A stretch of DNA of 64,000 nt, taken from NCBI GenBank assembly GCA_036346395.1, contig CM070599.1:5199232-5263231 (forward strand), given 5' to 3'. The notes under the pieces are model-generated. The model saw only the letters and a list, made by a program, of their open reading frames with translations. It did not search any database and was not told the origin of the DNA. The position numbers were made by a program, and so were the translations under genes. Below, piece after piece: positions 1 to 12,852 of the stretch; position 1 is the first letter of the stretch, and each line of letters begins with the position of its first letter. This DNA is from Hsuehochloa calcarea. Its lineage: Eukaryota > Streptophyta > Magnoliopsida > Poales > Poaceae.

Positions 1-3000
1 TTTCCTCAGCGATGTGCGCATTAAATGTCGTTGTCTCCGCCGAAGCCCATCTCGCCCTCCGGTGCCCCCCTCATGCCCTATAAAGAAGAGCACTAGGGAA
101 CCCTCGCCCTCCTCTTGTTTTCCCCTCAACTCTCCCTGTCCCTCTATCTCTCGTTTCGTCGTCCTTTGAGTTTTGCCACCGCCGGCTGGAGCATCCACGC
201 CGTCTTCAACCGCTCAGCCGAGCCACACCACTGGCCATATCGCCACCGCTCTCTTCGTCGCCGCCGGTCACCATCTTTCGACCAGGTAGCAGAAACCTCC
301 CGACCAGTTGAACCCTCCTTCCTACCAGGTAGTCGAACCTCCTTCCGACTACCTGTAGTCAAAACTCCTTCCGAGGGCTCATTCTCCTTTGTTCGAGCTC
401 CGATTTGAGTGATTCAAAATTTTAAAATTTATCTAAATTTAGTGTCCTTCATTTGGTTATAGTTTGCTATTTTATTTTTTGAATTTTATTTATTTGACTC
501 TTTTCACACGTGTAGATTTCAGCGTTTCTGAAGAGTTCCTAGACCCGATGACCGAAGCGTCTCAACTCTTCAATGAAGGCTAGTTGTAGACCTTTGTGTT
601 GGAAATATGCCATAGAGAGAATCATAGAGATGATGATATTTCATTATGTTCATGATTTTGATAATATGTTATCGTGTTCCTTGAATGAATCATTTGTTAT
701 AGACCAATAAGTATGTGACTTATTGGTGGAACTCTTTAACTTATATGATGTTATTCTAAATGTATCCCTGGTCGGAGGTCACTGGTCGGAACACCAATGA
801 CTCTATGACTAGCACATGTATTGATTGATGACCTAGTTTCACCGGTCATGGATATGGGGATATCGAATCAATAATGTGAGCACATGTTCGAGAACATGGG
901 GTTGGATAGACCCATCATTGAGACACTATTAAGATTGTTATGAATCTATATGTCATTAGTTGGTCTCAAGTAATGATGATGTATAATCCTTAGACCGGAG
1001 ATCAGCATGGTTCCCTCCATGTGTAATGGCACTCTTAGGGGTTGCCAAACGCTACTCGTAACTGGGTAGTTATAAATGTGGCTTTCAGGTTTGCTATGAA
1101 ACATGCGGAGGGGTGTGACTAGTCAAGATGGGATTTGCCCCTCCTAACATAACAGGAGAGATGTCTCTGGGCCCCTCGTGGTGATCAGATAAAGAAAGTG
1201 CATGGCCATGCCACGTCGACCACATGAAGTTATCCGACACTCGATCGAGAAAGTATTGAACAGTCTATGGATGACACAACATCTCACCTGGAGTTCAACC
1301 AGACATTGTGAGGCAAAGGGAGATTGCATGAGTAGGTCGCTTAGTTCGATCGATTCTGATCGGTCGTATGGAGATCTGATCCGTCGTAGATTGATCGAAT
1401 GTAATCACAGAATGGTAAGGACCTGGTCGTAAGGAGTTACGAACTGGTTAGAACCAAATAAGATCTGGTCTTATGGAGATACGAACTGATCGCATGTGAT
1501 GAGGACATGGTCATAGATCATATTACATCAAGGTTCGTCCGCTATTCTATGTGTATTTGGGAATCGTTATGTGCTGCTAGGTACCGCTAACGACTGGTGG
1601 TCGGAAAGGAGTTTCTGAGTCATAACCGATTGCACATGAACCTGTAGGGTCACACACTTAAAGGGTTAGGATCTGTTTTGGATGGTGATCCGAATTCGTA
1701 TAGGCCACGAGTTCCTAATGGGCCTCAAGTTCGAGACCCATCATGGATGCCTATATAAAGTGGGGCGTTGGCATGGGGTGAGGGAAGAGGATGATCTTTG
1801 GAAGAACTCCCGAAACCCTAATAGTCACGCCTTCTCAACCACGTTGCCGGTGCTAGCACTCCAGCGCGTGGTGATCCTGCCCGGACGTGTGGATACCTCG
1901 GAGGTGTTGTTGCGAAGAATCAGCACTAGGTCGATCACCGGAGTCGGAGGAGTAGACGCGCGGCAAGTGCGACCACTCAAAGGAGGAGATGCGTCGTGAG
2001 TACGACTACGACTCCATCAACTCGTTATAACGACTCTACTTCCGCTACGAGTCGGCGCGTCTAGCAGTAATCTCGTGATCTATTACTAGCGGCGGTTCCT
2101 TGGTTGCGCGGTAAATTTTTGCTTGTGCTATCGTAGCATTGCCGCATTCCCCAACACTTTGATCATGTCGTATCCATTCTATAAAATTATATTATTTTAT
2201 ATCAACATGCATTGCCATTTTTATAAAAACTGCTTTCGGGAAATAGTTAAATACCTAATTGTCATTATGCCACCTGGAATAATTGTTATTGACATGTTCC
2301 CTTGAATGACGTAAATCCTTGGACACTATAGGTTGGGTTAATTTTAGTCGGGCATATTTTAGTACCAACTTGGGTATCGTATGTGCTTAGCCATGCTTTA
2401 GCTATTCGATGGGATTCACGATCACATATCCTTCAATGATTAATCTTGACTTAATGATATATGGAATTATGGCGGAGCCACTATTGATAAAATTGGTTGT
2501 GCCATGGTAAGGGTTGTTGTTTGACCGAGTGGAACAAAAATAATTTCATACTCAGGCGAATGATCGTGCAATAAAGTGGGTGCGGTTAAAGCACATTGTG
2601 GTTTTGTAGTAGACTCGCCTGAGTAGCCATTAAGGACTTAACTTTGTGTATCATTGATCTGGGCCTTACCGTGCAACCACAAGTCTATTTATGGGGTGAA
2701 CCTGGCTGAATAATTGGCGATGTTTTGATTTGGTTTTGTCATGGTAGTGTGGTTTCCGGGTTTACGGATGGATCCACATGGCGCAAGAGGGGACCAGATT
2801 GAGGCGCAACCTTAGTGGGCATAACTGGGTTAAGACAAAACTTTGTAAAATCCTTATGATAATCTCTCTTTGATTCACATGTCTACGGAAATGTGTGTTT
2901 TTATCAAGATGATTACATCTTGTGGGTTAAGCTGTACAACCTCTGCAGAGTGTTAAAAAATATTCTAATAGGCGTATCCGCGGTTATGGACAATGCTTGA

Positions 3001-3669
3001 TGATTTCAGATGACGGGTTGATTTTCATAAAAAAATATTGGAATGATGGTTGGAAAACGATCTGGTTTTTGGTGGTTAGTTGGGAAGTGAACGAGGTGTT
3101 CACTAGTTGTTTCAAAGAATTTGTTTACTTATGTACTTAATCTTTTAAATTATGCTCTTCAATTTATTTACTGTATTTACTGTCAATATTGCTTTCTGCA
3201 AAATAGCCATAAAGCTATCCTTGTCAAGCTTTGCATAAATACTATTTGCATACATTTCTCTACGACTTGTTGATTACTTTATGTACGCACGGCTATACGT
3301 TATTTGTTGATCAATCCTCATAGAAGAACCAGGGAACACAGAGTTCTACAAGGAGGAATATTTTGAAGAATATGCGAACTAGGTCACATTCTCCACTCGA
3401 TTGCCTGTGGGCATGTCGGATGGCTACCACGAGTTGTTTCATTCTGCTACAAGTTTACTTTGTTGTCTTAAGCCTGACGTGGTAAACTCTATAAGATTTG
3501 ATCATAAGGTTCTTTTGCTACTAAGTAATATTATTTTATCTGCTTCTTAGCTACCTTGTCGTATGGCTATGATTTCATCGATGTTGCAAACTATGTGGAC
3601 TAGTTACTGATGATGTGACTAGTTCAGAATACACAGAGAGCTCGGATCCAGCGGCCCAGGGTCCCGACA
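1..3669 (+). mobile_element. Large gypsy-type LTR, left end outside window, split by a solo LTR
   Basis: A TATA box (TATAAAG, 79-85) is followed by a C-rich leader and then AT-rich sequence. The right end is GGTCCCGACA at 3660-3669, a usual LTR terminus. The last 700 bases share an order of short motifs with the LTRs at 17995-21220, 30230 onward and 42543-46803: a CTGCAGAG block, a degenerate CTATT/AATAG palindrome (2960-2971), GGTTATGGACA, and a near-terminal CTAGT..ACACAGAG motif. A separate solo LTR occupies 597-2156. No coding domain was seen. The left boundary and any paired LTR are outside the window, so solo or full-element status is unknown. Confidence 0.62.
597..2156 (+). mobile_element. 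Solo LTR, probably Copia type, with exact target duplication
   Basis: The segment begins TGTTGGAAATATG and ends CCCCAACA, so the ends are the inverted pair TGTTGG/CCAACA. The five bases before it (592-596) and after it (2157-2161) are both CTTTG, an exact 5 bp target duplication. A TATA box lies at 1752-1760 (TATATAAAG) on the plus strand. There is no internal coding region or second LTR, so it is a solo LTR left by LTR-LTR recombination. It sits inside the larger LTR of 1-3669 and is therefore younger. The TGTTGGAAATATG start is common in grass Copia LTRs, which is the only basis for the superfamily call. Confidence 0.88.
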
Positions 3670-5560
3670 CCTCCCCTAGCGCCTCCTCCTTTGCTACCAT
3701 GACTGATATGCCATCTTTGCTATTCTTTCTGGTCATTGACGCTAGGTGTTCTTGATTTGATTTTCATTTTTAGGTTTTAGTCTTAACAACTCTTTGATGT
3801 ACATAGGATAGTTCAGATATATACTGACGGTTTTGACATCTTTCTTGTGTATTTTCTCTATCAAAATTCAGAAATGCAAGATCAAAAAAGTTCTCTCTTG
3901 GTATTTCCTTTTGTCTATATTTGATGATGCATGATTGGGAGTCTCTGACTAACAACCTACTTGTTAATGCAATTATGCAACCTATGAATTTTGTATCCTC
4001 ATCTTGAAATATTTCTTCAGTAATTTTGTTAGCTGCATCCAGCATAGCTTTTCATTGAATTTTGTGAGTTGTGACTGTATGGAATGATAGAAGTAATCTT
4101 AATTGTCTTGTGACAGTGAAAACTAGACCAAGCATTGCTGATGTAGCAATGGGCAGGATCTCCCAGATCACCAAAGTCATCGCACAAGGTATATGTGATC
4201 TTGGTTAATTGATAGTTGAGAAATAAAAGATAAATATTGTTCAATTATGAAAACAACATCTAGCAACTAAGATTGAGATATCTAGTTGAATTTTTGGTGC
4301 CTCAAGCAGTAACATGATTGTCTCATTGTCTGATTACCTTAACAATTCTCACCCACTGAGATTTGTGAGTTTGGTGTGACATTGGATTTGCTTGTAATTC
4401 ACAAGAGTTTTTGACATGGGATCTGGTGAAATTGGCTGTTCTAGTGAGTCTCTTGTACTCTTATGTTGTATGCTTAAATTAAGATGGCTGTCATGTTCTG
4501 TCATCATGAAAAGCTAACCTACTATGTGTTGTTGAGTGCAATTGCTTATTGTTATTTCTTTTATGTAATCATATTCTGGGCAAGACAAGATTATTGCACC
4601 GGTTGTAAGATCGAAAAACAGCAATGACCAGTTGGTTCAACCGTATGCGGTTCTTCTTCCCTTAGATCAGATGCCAGATTTCTTTCTGAGGTACAAGTGA
4701 TCAAATTGTCTAAATCTTAACTTTGGTCAATTATAATTGTTTTTTAAAAAAGTTTGTGCATGCCAGTTAAAAATGATTGTCGAAGTTTTCGTCTCACTTT
4801 GCCTTTGATGGTAAAACAAAAATAATCCCATTGATACATAATAATTGTTGTTGTCTTTTAAGGAGCTTTTGAGGTGTTAAGAGATGAGAACATTTGTTAT
4901 TTTTTGTATGTTACTCTATAGGGTATCGAATGATCCAGAACTTTACCATAAAGTGGTTGGTGTACTGGTTGAGTCAAATGGTGTGCATATTGACTTACTA
5001 GGTCAGTGGCAATGTCTCCCTATTTTTTCTTATTTTTTTGTATATTTTGTTTCCTCATCTCCAAAAGAATGTACTCTTTCTGACTGTGTAGAGTAGTCAC
5101 TGGATAGAAAATTTCCAAAAGAGGCTTTTGCACTGTACTCAAATCTCAGCCATGATTGGAATCCTGCTGTAAGTTATGGGGTTGACTAGAATAGTACCAC
5201 CATATCCATAGTAATCATTTTGACACTGAATTGTCGTGCCGTTGTTCCAGGAAAAAAATCTTTTCAAAATATAATCTTCCTGCTTGTGATGCACACATGA
5301 TTTGAAGTCATGGAAATAGTATTGTTGTACTCTTTGATCTTGAATCTTGGGTCCTTTTTTACTTCATGTTGTTAGCAAATTCCTAGACCTTGAAAATAAA
5401 ATTATTATTGTCTTGTGGTTATTTGATAGGGCAATCGAATTCTGGACATGGAAGAGTAGTTCTTGGTGAATATGCAATCAATGAGCTATAGAGGAGTTAG
5501 TGTTCACGATTTAGGAAAGTAGGTTCTAGTTATGTATATGTTTGTTTTGCAGTTTTCATC
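3670..5560 (+). pseudogene. Relic of an unidentified multi-exon host gene
   Basis: Several blocks look like plant exons bounded by AG and GT. Block a is 4117-4188 (reads KTRPSIADVAMGRISQ...). Block b is about 4590-4690 (reads ...PYAVLLPLDQMPDFF). Block c is 4922-5001 (reads VSNDPELYHKVVGVLVE...). Block d is about 5092-5168 (reads KFPKEAFALYSNLSHDW). Joining b to c keeps the reading frame across the splice (..FFLR-VSND..). Block d has an in-frame TAG at 5094-5096 under the most natural splice. No start codon, promoter or terminal exon was found. I do not recognise the protein. It could be a decayed gene or a fragment carried by a transposon. The segment begins directly after the LTR end at 3669. 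Confidence 0.4.
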
Positions 5561-7062
5561 AGTAGTGTAGTTCACTCTAGTGTCTCACTGTCTTGCCAGA
5601 AGAATAATAGGCTCACTCACTACTTGGTAGATATATTGTTTCGTCTTATGGATGTAATCATGTAATGTCTGTTGATGTTGCTGTGTTCTGGCAACTGCTA
5701 TATGCAATGTGAATGAAATGTTCATGTTTGCCACAAGACAAGGATGATCCCAAATTATTCATTTTTGCCACATTCCACGGATGTTACACACATGTAGCAT
5801 GACATTAAAATCATGTGTAATTGTGATCATGTCAAATGTCAAATAGTTTTTTTAGTGATTATTTGTTGTAATAAATATTTATGGTAATAATTGTTGTTAA
5901 TAATCTTCAATTGTTGTTAGTTGTCGTTAAACATTGTTAATTGCGTAAACGACATCAAACAGATCATTACTATCCTCAAGGGTATTTCACATATTTTCTA
6001 TCTCAGAAGCTACAACCAGCCTACCTAAAAGCCAGACAGCCAAATAGCAAATCTCTACAGCCCAACCATTCAGCCCTACACCATAGTCGGAAGCTGCTTT
6101 TCAGAAAAGCCCAGCCGTTTCAAATAGACCCTTACTCTGCTGACCTGCAGATGCTTCTAGCTTCCAACTTCCAGCTGATGCGCTAGTGTCAATAGGGAGA
6201 AGGGCCTCCCTCAAATATCGTTCACGACCACCCAACTTTACCTTTTATGTACCTTTACTTTTTCTGTACCTTAGAAATAGTTTTCATATTGTAGAATTCT
6301 ACTTTTATAATTCGTTATTGATCAATATTGTTTCGTATCGATGTGTTGATCTACGTCAGTTTACACCTATCTAAGAATTGATTCTATTCGATATTGCTTC
6401 GCATCGACGTATCGACTAGAAATGCCTTCGGAGTCAGGTGATCTCCGCCATTTTCGCATCTTCGTGCCGATTTCAATAAAAAAAAGGCTAACAGGCCTTG
6501 GTCCACCGTGTGCTTTACCTTTCCACTCTCCATAGAGACGAGGTGCTCATATATCAGGAATTCCCCAATAGCAATAATTTTCTAGGGCAATCATAAAACT
6601 TCCTTCAAAATATAAAAGGTCATCATGACTGCAAGGGGGTCCGGTTTGTAGGATTCTATTAATTGAGATAATAACAAAGCAATTGAAATAGGGTTTAAGT
6701 GAAACTTGCAACAAAGAAAACCCCCGCATGTATTAAGTGGAAAACTTTGCGGTACTCACGATTTCTACAAGTTACCTGGGTTCAAGATATAGGATTGACA
6801 TAGGTTTCCACCTCCTTAAGGCCTTGTTTGGTTCAAATTCCTAGCCCATCCACATGAATCCCGGCCAGAAATAGCAGAGCTCCTGGCCAAATTTTTTTTC
6901 AAGTCGTGCAAACCTGACTACGGTAAAGTAGGACAATTGTTATTATTTAACCTTTTTTTAATTTATTTTTATTAATAACCCTTGCCCAACTTTTCCAAAT
7001 CTAACATTTTTGGTCATGCACGTGACAAACAATACTGCCACGCTACAAGGTAAGTCCAACGC
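5561..7062. other. Non-coding stretch with MITE-like sequence
   Basis: There is no convincing coding region. About 6004-6185 read on the minus strand resembles the ends of grass hAT-type MITEs: a run about feeling 'GGGTCTATTTGAAACGGC' followed by repeated GCTTTTC-like words. Around 6822 the text GGCCTTGTTTGGTTCAAATT is also of the kind that opens many small non-autonomous DNA transposons. I could not find paired inverted ends for either, so no element boundaries are given. Confidence 0.3.
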
Positions 7063-7862
7063 TGACGAGGATCAAATAATCCTTAATTAATTAAATTATT
7101 TATTTTTAATTATTATTATAGATAGCATTATCTTCATGTTATTCATAAGGATACCCCTTATCATTAATAAGAAATAAGCTTAGCCGAGTGATCGTAAACC
7201 ATTTTATGACCACTCTACATGGTCGTAAGTACTTCTACGACTACATAGTGGTCGTAAGATTTTCTACGACCACCTCATGGTCGTAAGGTTTATTATGATC
7301 ACTTCATGATTGTAAGCCTTGCTATGATCATGTCAACTACGACCATCTTATAGTCAACAAAACCTACATACATGTGAACCTAATCGACTAGGAACATTTA
7401 CGTGCGGTGTTTAATACACACAGTACTTAATATGTGTGGTTATTCTCCAGGATAACTGCATGTATTAAGCATATGTCTCTGACATAACAACACGTGGGAG
7501 GGTTAGTCTCTAACAATAACCGTCACAGAACGTGTGCATTTCATCAAACGGTGAGACGTCGCTTGGTACGGGACAATTGTCACCCCTTCACGTGCTTTAT
7601 AAGGAGTAAAGCCGGTGGACAGAGGAGAGAAAAGGAACAACGACAACAAATACACGATCAATAGCCAGAACTCATTAAGCCCTAGTTCTAGTCATTTCTT
7701 CCCTGTTGTAAAGCATTGTCAATACAACAACACAGACGTAAGGTTATTATTCTCTCAGGAGAAGGTCTGAACCTGTATAAAATCTATGTGTCTTTTTCTA
7801 CGTGGTTTAACTCAAGGAAAGCCCCTGTATTCATTCGTAAGATCGATACTAAAACATCGACA
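7063..7862 (+). repeat. Left LTR of the 7063-10755 gypsy element
   Basis: This 800 bp copy matches 9948-10755 with scattered substitutions and small indels. It carries a TTATAAGG promoter-like box near 7598, against TATATAAGG in the right copy. It contains several repeats of a TACGACCA/TGGTCGTA word between about 7190 and 7340, giving an imperfect inverted-repeat texture. Confidence 0.85.
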
Positions 7863-9336
7863 GTTGGCACCGACCGTGGGGACCTTTCGATTTCTCCTTC
7901 CCTTTTCGACAAATTGTCTTCATTTTTCAACTCTGATGCTTTCATGGCAGGATAGTAGAATGAGAAAAATTGGTACAATTTGGCAGACTACATAGAACTT
8001 GACATGGATGCATACTACGAGTACGAGTAGAGCATCATTTTGTCCGATGGAAATGCCGTTTCTAGGGATCTTTCACCAGACCCATGAGACCATGCCGCAG
8101 ACAAAGTTGATGAGGGATCTCCCCCACAACATTACGTCTAGATGAGAAACCAGACTCTTCAAAGGGCAAGGGTCCGTCCGACCAGGGTTAGGATTGCGTA
8201 ACAGTGAGTACAGAGCACAGCAAGAGTTCCCCCTCCAAATGTTCAAGCCCGTCTGAGGCCGTCCGATCTAGCACAACAAGTCCTAGAATCCATGATTCCG
8301 GGACTCAACCAACACCTGATAATCGTCACTTTTCGGTTACCCCCACGAGGTGCATTGTCGACCCCGCTTCACCTGCGGATTCGACCACACCCCCGCAGGG
8401 GTCACCTTCAATTGGAGACGGTTATAACCCGGAATTCCTCTTCCTGGAGTGGATTGCTACAAGTCGCGAGGCGCTGTCTTTCGACTACTCCTCAAGTTAG
8501 AAGGACTCAAATGCGAGTAAAAATAATAACACCCAGGAGGTCTTTGTCCTCCACTCAGATCCCAATCTCTCTTCAAGAGGTAGTGTTGGGGATGCTTCCC
8601 ATCACACACACACTTCTGGCTCTCGTAGTGATGGCGAGAATGCCTCCGGTGATGAACATGATCTCCACCTTTATGAGCGTGGCCAAAATCCTAGAAATAA
8701 TCATTCTGCACTGAGGCATACTCCGACTGACTTAGACGTTGATGATCCTGAACCATTCGAAGAAGAATAATTGCTACCTAGAGGTCTTTACCTGAGCGCA
8801 ACCAATACTAGTCAGAGGAAGCTCAAGAACTTCAATGAATCAATAACCTGATCGAAAACCCGACTCAAGAGCTTGGACAAGCACCAGGATACAACCTCTT
8901 TCCTCAAGAGATTACACAAAGATTTCGGGACACGATGGTCAGGCTTGAGCGAACTCGACGACACCATTCTGGTAGTCGTACCAGGACAACTCCATCGAAC
9001 GTTAGTCGTTCATATGACTCTCCTCATGGAGAACAACAAGACAACATGTATGGTTGATCTCCTAACCACGACTCTAGTAGGAGAAGAGCCCCTTGAACAA
9101 CTAGTGATCGACAAACTCTTAGGGGAAGTGGTCGTTCAACACTTTTTCAGAGAAATATGCAACAACAAATGGAGTACGAGGAGTATTACCCTTGTAGGGC
9201 TATGATATATGATAGGTCTAGTCCACTTACAATAGGTATCGTCGAGTACGATAGCCTGATGATGTCAACTCTTCTTTCCCGCAAAGAAGGCGTTACAATA
9301 TTATTACTGGATGTCGGGCATTTTCACCTAACCATC

Positions 9337-9480
9337 GAGCAGTTCGCTGGTCGACACGGTTCCGGCCAGTGAATATGGAGAAGTTTGATGGGTCACAAAA
9401 TCCTATCGAGTTTCTTCAAATCTATACCACCGTTGTTCGAGCAGCAAGAGGAGGAGAGCAAAGCAGTTATTTTATCTACA
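9337..9480 (+). pseudogene. Gag remnant of a Tat-like gypsy element
   Basis: One frame reads RFRPVNMEKFDGSQNPIEF then LQIYTTVVRAA. This follows the pattern 'KFDG..NP.EFLQIYTT' that opens the conserved part of plant Tat-type Gag proteins. The frame is soon lost downstream. Between 9480 and 9947 there are only short disconnected reading frames. Gag would form the particle shell. This piece is far too short to do so. Confidence 0.6.
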
Positions 9481-9947
9481 TCCATCTCGAATTTCTCCCA
9501 CTTGGAAACAGTCCCAACCATTTCTTCTGAGTCAGTTTGATTTGGATTTAGAAGAATTTGTGAAAGGATTGTAGACTTGGTTGGAGGAGGAGAATACAAG
9601 AGCTCAAGAACAGTTGAAGCAAATGAGAAAAGTAAAAACCCTAAGTCACGTATTTGGTAGATTTTTATAACCGCGGGTCCGAGTTAAAGATCGTGGGAAC
9701 TCAACAGTTACCACTCCTTCAGGAACTAGCTGCTCCCAATGGACAGATCTATGACAGCTGGTTTGTATTCTTTAATCTGTCCATTCGGGAATGGTAATTA
9801 TGTCTTTTCAACTCAAGTAAAATTCTCTTCTTGGCCAAGTCAATTTCTGGTCAAATGAAATACTAGTCGGAAAGACTCTGCTTCTGACTACTATTCGACG
9901 ACCTCCTTTCCAAGTATGTTATCTTCACTTGAAGTCAGGGGCTTAGA

Positions 9948-10755
9948 TGACGAGGATCTAATAATCCTCAATTGATTAAATTATTTATCTGTAATTGTTA
10001 TTGTAGATAGCAATATCTTCATGTTATTCGGAAGGATATCCCTTATCATTAATAAGGGAGAAGCTTAGCCGAGTGGTCGTAAACCATTTTACGACCACCC
10101 TACATGGTCATAAGTACTTCTACGACTACCTAGTGGTTGTAAGTTTTCCCACGATCATCTTATGATCGTAAGCCTTACCATGATTACTTTATGGTCGTAA
10201 GCTTTACTACGGCTAGGTCAATTACGACCACCCTATAGTCAACAAAGCCTACAGACATGTCGGCCCAATCGACTAGGGAGACTTATTTGCTGTGTTTAAT
10301 ACACACAATAGTTAATATGTGATATTATTCTCTAGATAACTATCTGTATTAAGCCTCTGTCTCTGACATAACTGTAAGACGACATGAGAAGGTTAGTCCC
10401 TGATAATAACCATCACAGAATGTGCGCATTTCATCAACTGTGAGACGCCTCTCGCTACGGGACAACTGTCACTCCTTCACGTGCTATATAAGGAGTAAAG
10501 CCGGTGGACAGAGGAGAGAAGAGGAACAACAACAACAACAAAGACACGATCAACAGATAGAACTCATTAAGCCCTAGTTCTAGTGATTTCTTCTCTGTTG
10601 TAAAGCATAGTCAATACAACAATATATGAGTAAGGTTATTATTCTCTCAAGCGAAGGCTCGAACCTGTATAAAATCACTATATCTTTTTCTACGTAGTTT
10701 AACTCAAGAAAAATCTCTAATATTCATTTGTAAGATTGATACTAAACCATCGACA
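9948..10755 (+). repeat. Right LTR of the 7063-10755 gypsy element
   Basis: This 808 bp copy begins TGACGAGGATC and ends CATCGACA. The TATA box TATATAAGG is at 10485-10493. The many differences from the left LTR suggest an old insertion. Confidence 0.85.
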
Positions 10756-11860
10756 AACGTCGAGCCAAAAAAAAATGGTCAGTTTGGCCACACTGTTGGT
10801 GGTGGCATGATAAAAAAAACACTGGTGTGGCAAGATTTGGCCATACCAGGATTGATGATGTGGAAGTGTGTATTTGCCACACCACTGGCTATGGCATGGC
10901 CAAAAGGGTCAGTTTTCCAAATAAAATTGGTGATGGGTTATTAATAAAATATTTTCAAAAAAGATTATTTAATAAAAAACCAGTAAAGTATAACTTGCTT
11001 GTAATATCATCTAGGGTTGTTTGGAATACAAAAGTTTCAAAAGAAACAGTATAAATCATCCCAAAATCTTTTGTGAAATCTTCAATTCAAATAGGTCACA
11101 CATTTTTATAATACTTCCTAAAGTCTAATTTTGATGTTATTTTAGTTAAGTAGTTTTGATTTGCATTTACTTGTTTTACTTGTCTTATTAAATTTTTTGT
11201 CTTATTATTACTTACTCAGTGTTCCTAGATGGATATGTACACAGTTATTAAGAGCAACATAAAAGAGAGCATTCAGTTACTTCCTTTACTCCATATGGAC
11301 AAACATAATACATCAATTAAATTAGACTAAACAAATATATACATAACAATTTTAATTTACTAAACCTGAGCATTTCAGAAACTTGTGGCTTGTAATTGCA
11401 CGTCTTTTATTACTCTATACTGGAAAGATGATAAATGGTAGGCACCACCATTTGGCAATATACAAGGGAAGAGATTATACATTGTGGCTTTTTATATCCC
11501 TTAGGCGGTTGTTGGCAGCGAGGTTATTAGTCTGAACCAATGACTTTCGTAATAATGATAGAGATGACAGTTTGTGATGAGTTCAAGAATCAAGCTAGAT
11601 TTTGGTGATAACAATGCAAACGCGGTAACGACTATGAGTAGGGAAGAGGAGGTGGAGCGGATAGCGAGAGCGCCCGTGGAAACAATAGAAGCCGCGAGGG
11701 AGGCGAGGCGGCGGGGTGGAGAAGAAATTTATCCTTAAACTTAATCAATACTGATATTGTTTTTGAGAGACGACTGACTAGAAGAAAACAGTTAGAGTCG
11801 GTTTAGAACACAAGATTTTCTTTAATTTTTTTTATAGAAATTAAACTATTTCCTTTTAAT
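10756..11860. other. Intergenic stretch upstream of the receptor gene
   Basis: No coding region is supported. 10770-10920 holds repeated TTGGCCA/TGGCAT words in both orientations, suggestive of an imperfect inverted-repeat element. The text joins smoothly with 7020-7062 if the gypsy insertion is removed. About 11400-11860 is ordinary AT-rich sequence leading into the receptor leader. Confidence 0.4.
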
Positions 11861-12448
11861 TTTTTTGCAGAATTGCGAGAGCCGTAGTGGGTCTGGCAAT
11901 CTCAGTGATTTCTATGGCCAACTGGAAAACCACGTAACCGGCAGTGGTTTTCCGGCAGCCGGACTAACTACAGAACAAGCCAAACCCAGCCCGAGTCCGA
12001 ATGGCCGACCCACCCGACCCGAACGAAGGCGAGAGCGAGGCTGCGAGGAGACTCCTGCTGCTCTGCTCCTCCAAAACATCTCCTCCTCTACCCCCTTCCT
12101 TCCTCCTCAGTCCTCACCTCGCACTCTGCCGCTGGTCTACTCGCACCCACCACCCCCGCCCCTACCCGGCTGCCGCACCTTCCCCCCTCTCCTTTGCGTC
12201 CTCTCCCCGCTTTCTCCCCCTTGGAAAGGAAAGGAAGAGAAGGAATCCTCTTTTCTCTCTTCTTGCTTGTATGGATCGGGTGGGTTCTGGGCTCCTAATG
12301 CCGAACTTTCTTGATTCGATCCATGGCCACCGTGCAGGCGACATGGTGGTAGCACTCGTGTCATAGAGTTGGAGATTTGTTGTCCCCTTGCATGGCCTTG
12401 TGAGCCCCCTCTTGATGCTTGCCAGAGCAGGATGGTTGGAGGACACAG
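11861..12448 (+). promoter_or_regulatory. Probable promoter-proximal region and first leader exon of the ethylene receptor
   Basis: A sharp shift to C/T-rich sequence (about 12040-12260) is typical of plant 5' leaders. It ends at a good donor site, CACAG/GTGAGC, at 12448/12449. No clear TATA box was found, and the transcription start cannot be placed from sequence alone. An upstream reading frame of 31 codons (12271-12366) starts and stops within this leader. The longer open frames here are C-rich and have no recognisable domains. Confidence 0.5.
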
Positions 12449-12791
12449 GTGAGCTTCCTGGTTTTCTTGATTTCCTGCTTTTTTTTGCTGTTGTTTGGAT
12501 TTTGATTTCTTGCTGGTTCTTGGTTTCGCCTTCCATGAAATGGTAGAATTGAGAGGTTATAGCTGCTTCTTTGTGGGTTTCGAGTTCGTGAGTTTATTAT
12601 ATTTTGAGAGCTTCTTGATCTCCTATCTCGAGGATTTTTATCTTATGAGATTCATTGAATCAGATTTTGATCTTTTTTTGGGTGGGTGGGGTTAAAGTGG
12701 GAATTTTCGACCTGGGGGCTCGATTTGATTGTCCAGATCTTGGTTTGTTTTCCTCAGAATTTTTTAATATGATATTTACATTTGATTGCAG
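12449..12791 (+). other. Putative intron in the 5' leader of the ethylene receptor
   Basis: The segment starts GTGAGCTTCC and ends TTTGATTGCAG. It is T-rich throughout, 343 bp long, and separates the C/T-rich leader from the exon with the start codon. Leader introns are common in plant receptor genes. The call rests only on splice-site consensus and composition. Confidence 0.6.
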
Positions 12792-12852
12792 GCAGATTGA
12801 TGTGTTCGGCGGGAATCAAGAATTGGTACCTTGAATTGCTGCAGAAATTGCC

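Larger units (their letters stand above)
7063..10755 (+). mobile_element. Non-autonomous Ty3/gypsy element with paired 0.8 kb LTRs
   Basis: Two direct repeats, 7063-7862 and 9948-10755, begin TGACGAGGATC and end ATCGACA. Flanking 5-mers are AACGC (7058-7062) and AACGT (10756-10760), a target duplication with one change. After the left LTR comes GTTGGCACCGACCGTGGGG, the primer-site style of Tat-like gypsy elements. A purine-rich GGGGCTTAGA stretch precedes the right LTR. The 2.1 kb interior holds a short Gag-like remnant (9337-9480) and no recognisable reverse transcriptase, RNase H or integrase, so the element would need proteins from a relative. The Tat assignment rests on the Gag motif and leader and is an inference. 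Confidence 0.82.

Noticed and set aside
11865..12536. Open frames of 75-149 codons on both strands over the receptor leader
   Set aside because: C/T-rich leader composition explains them. They run through the predicted donor site and have no domain.
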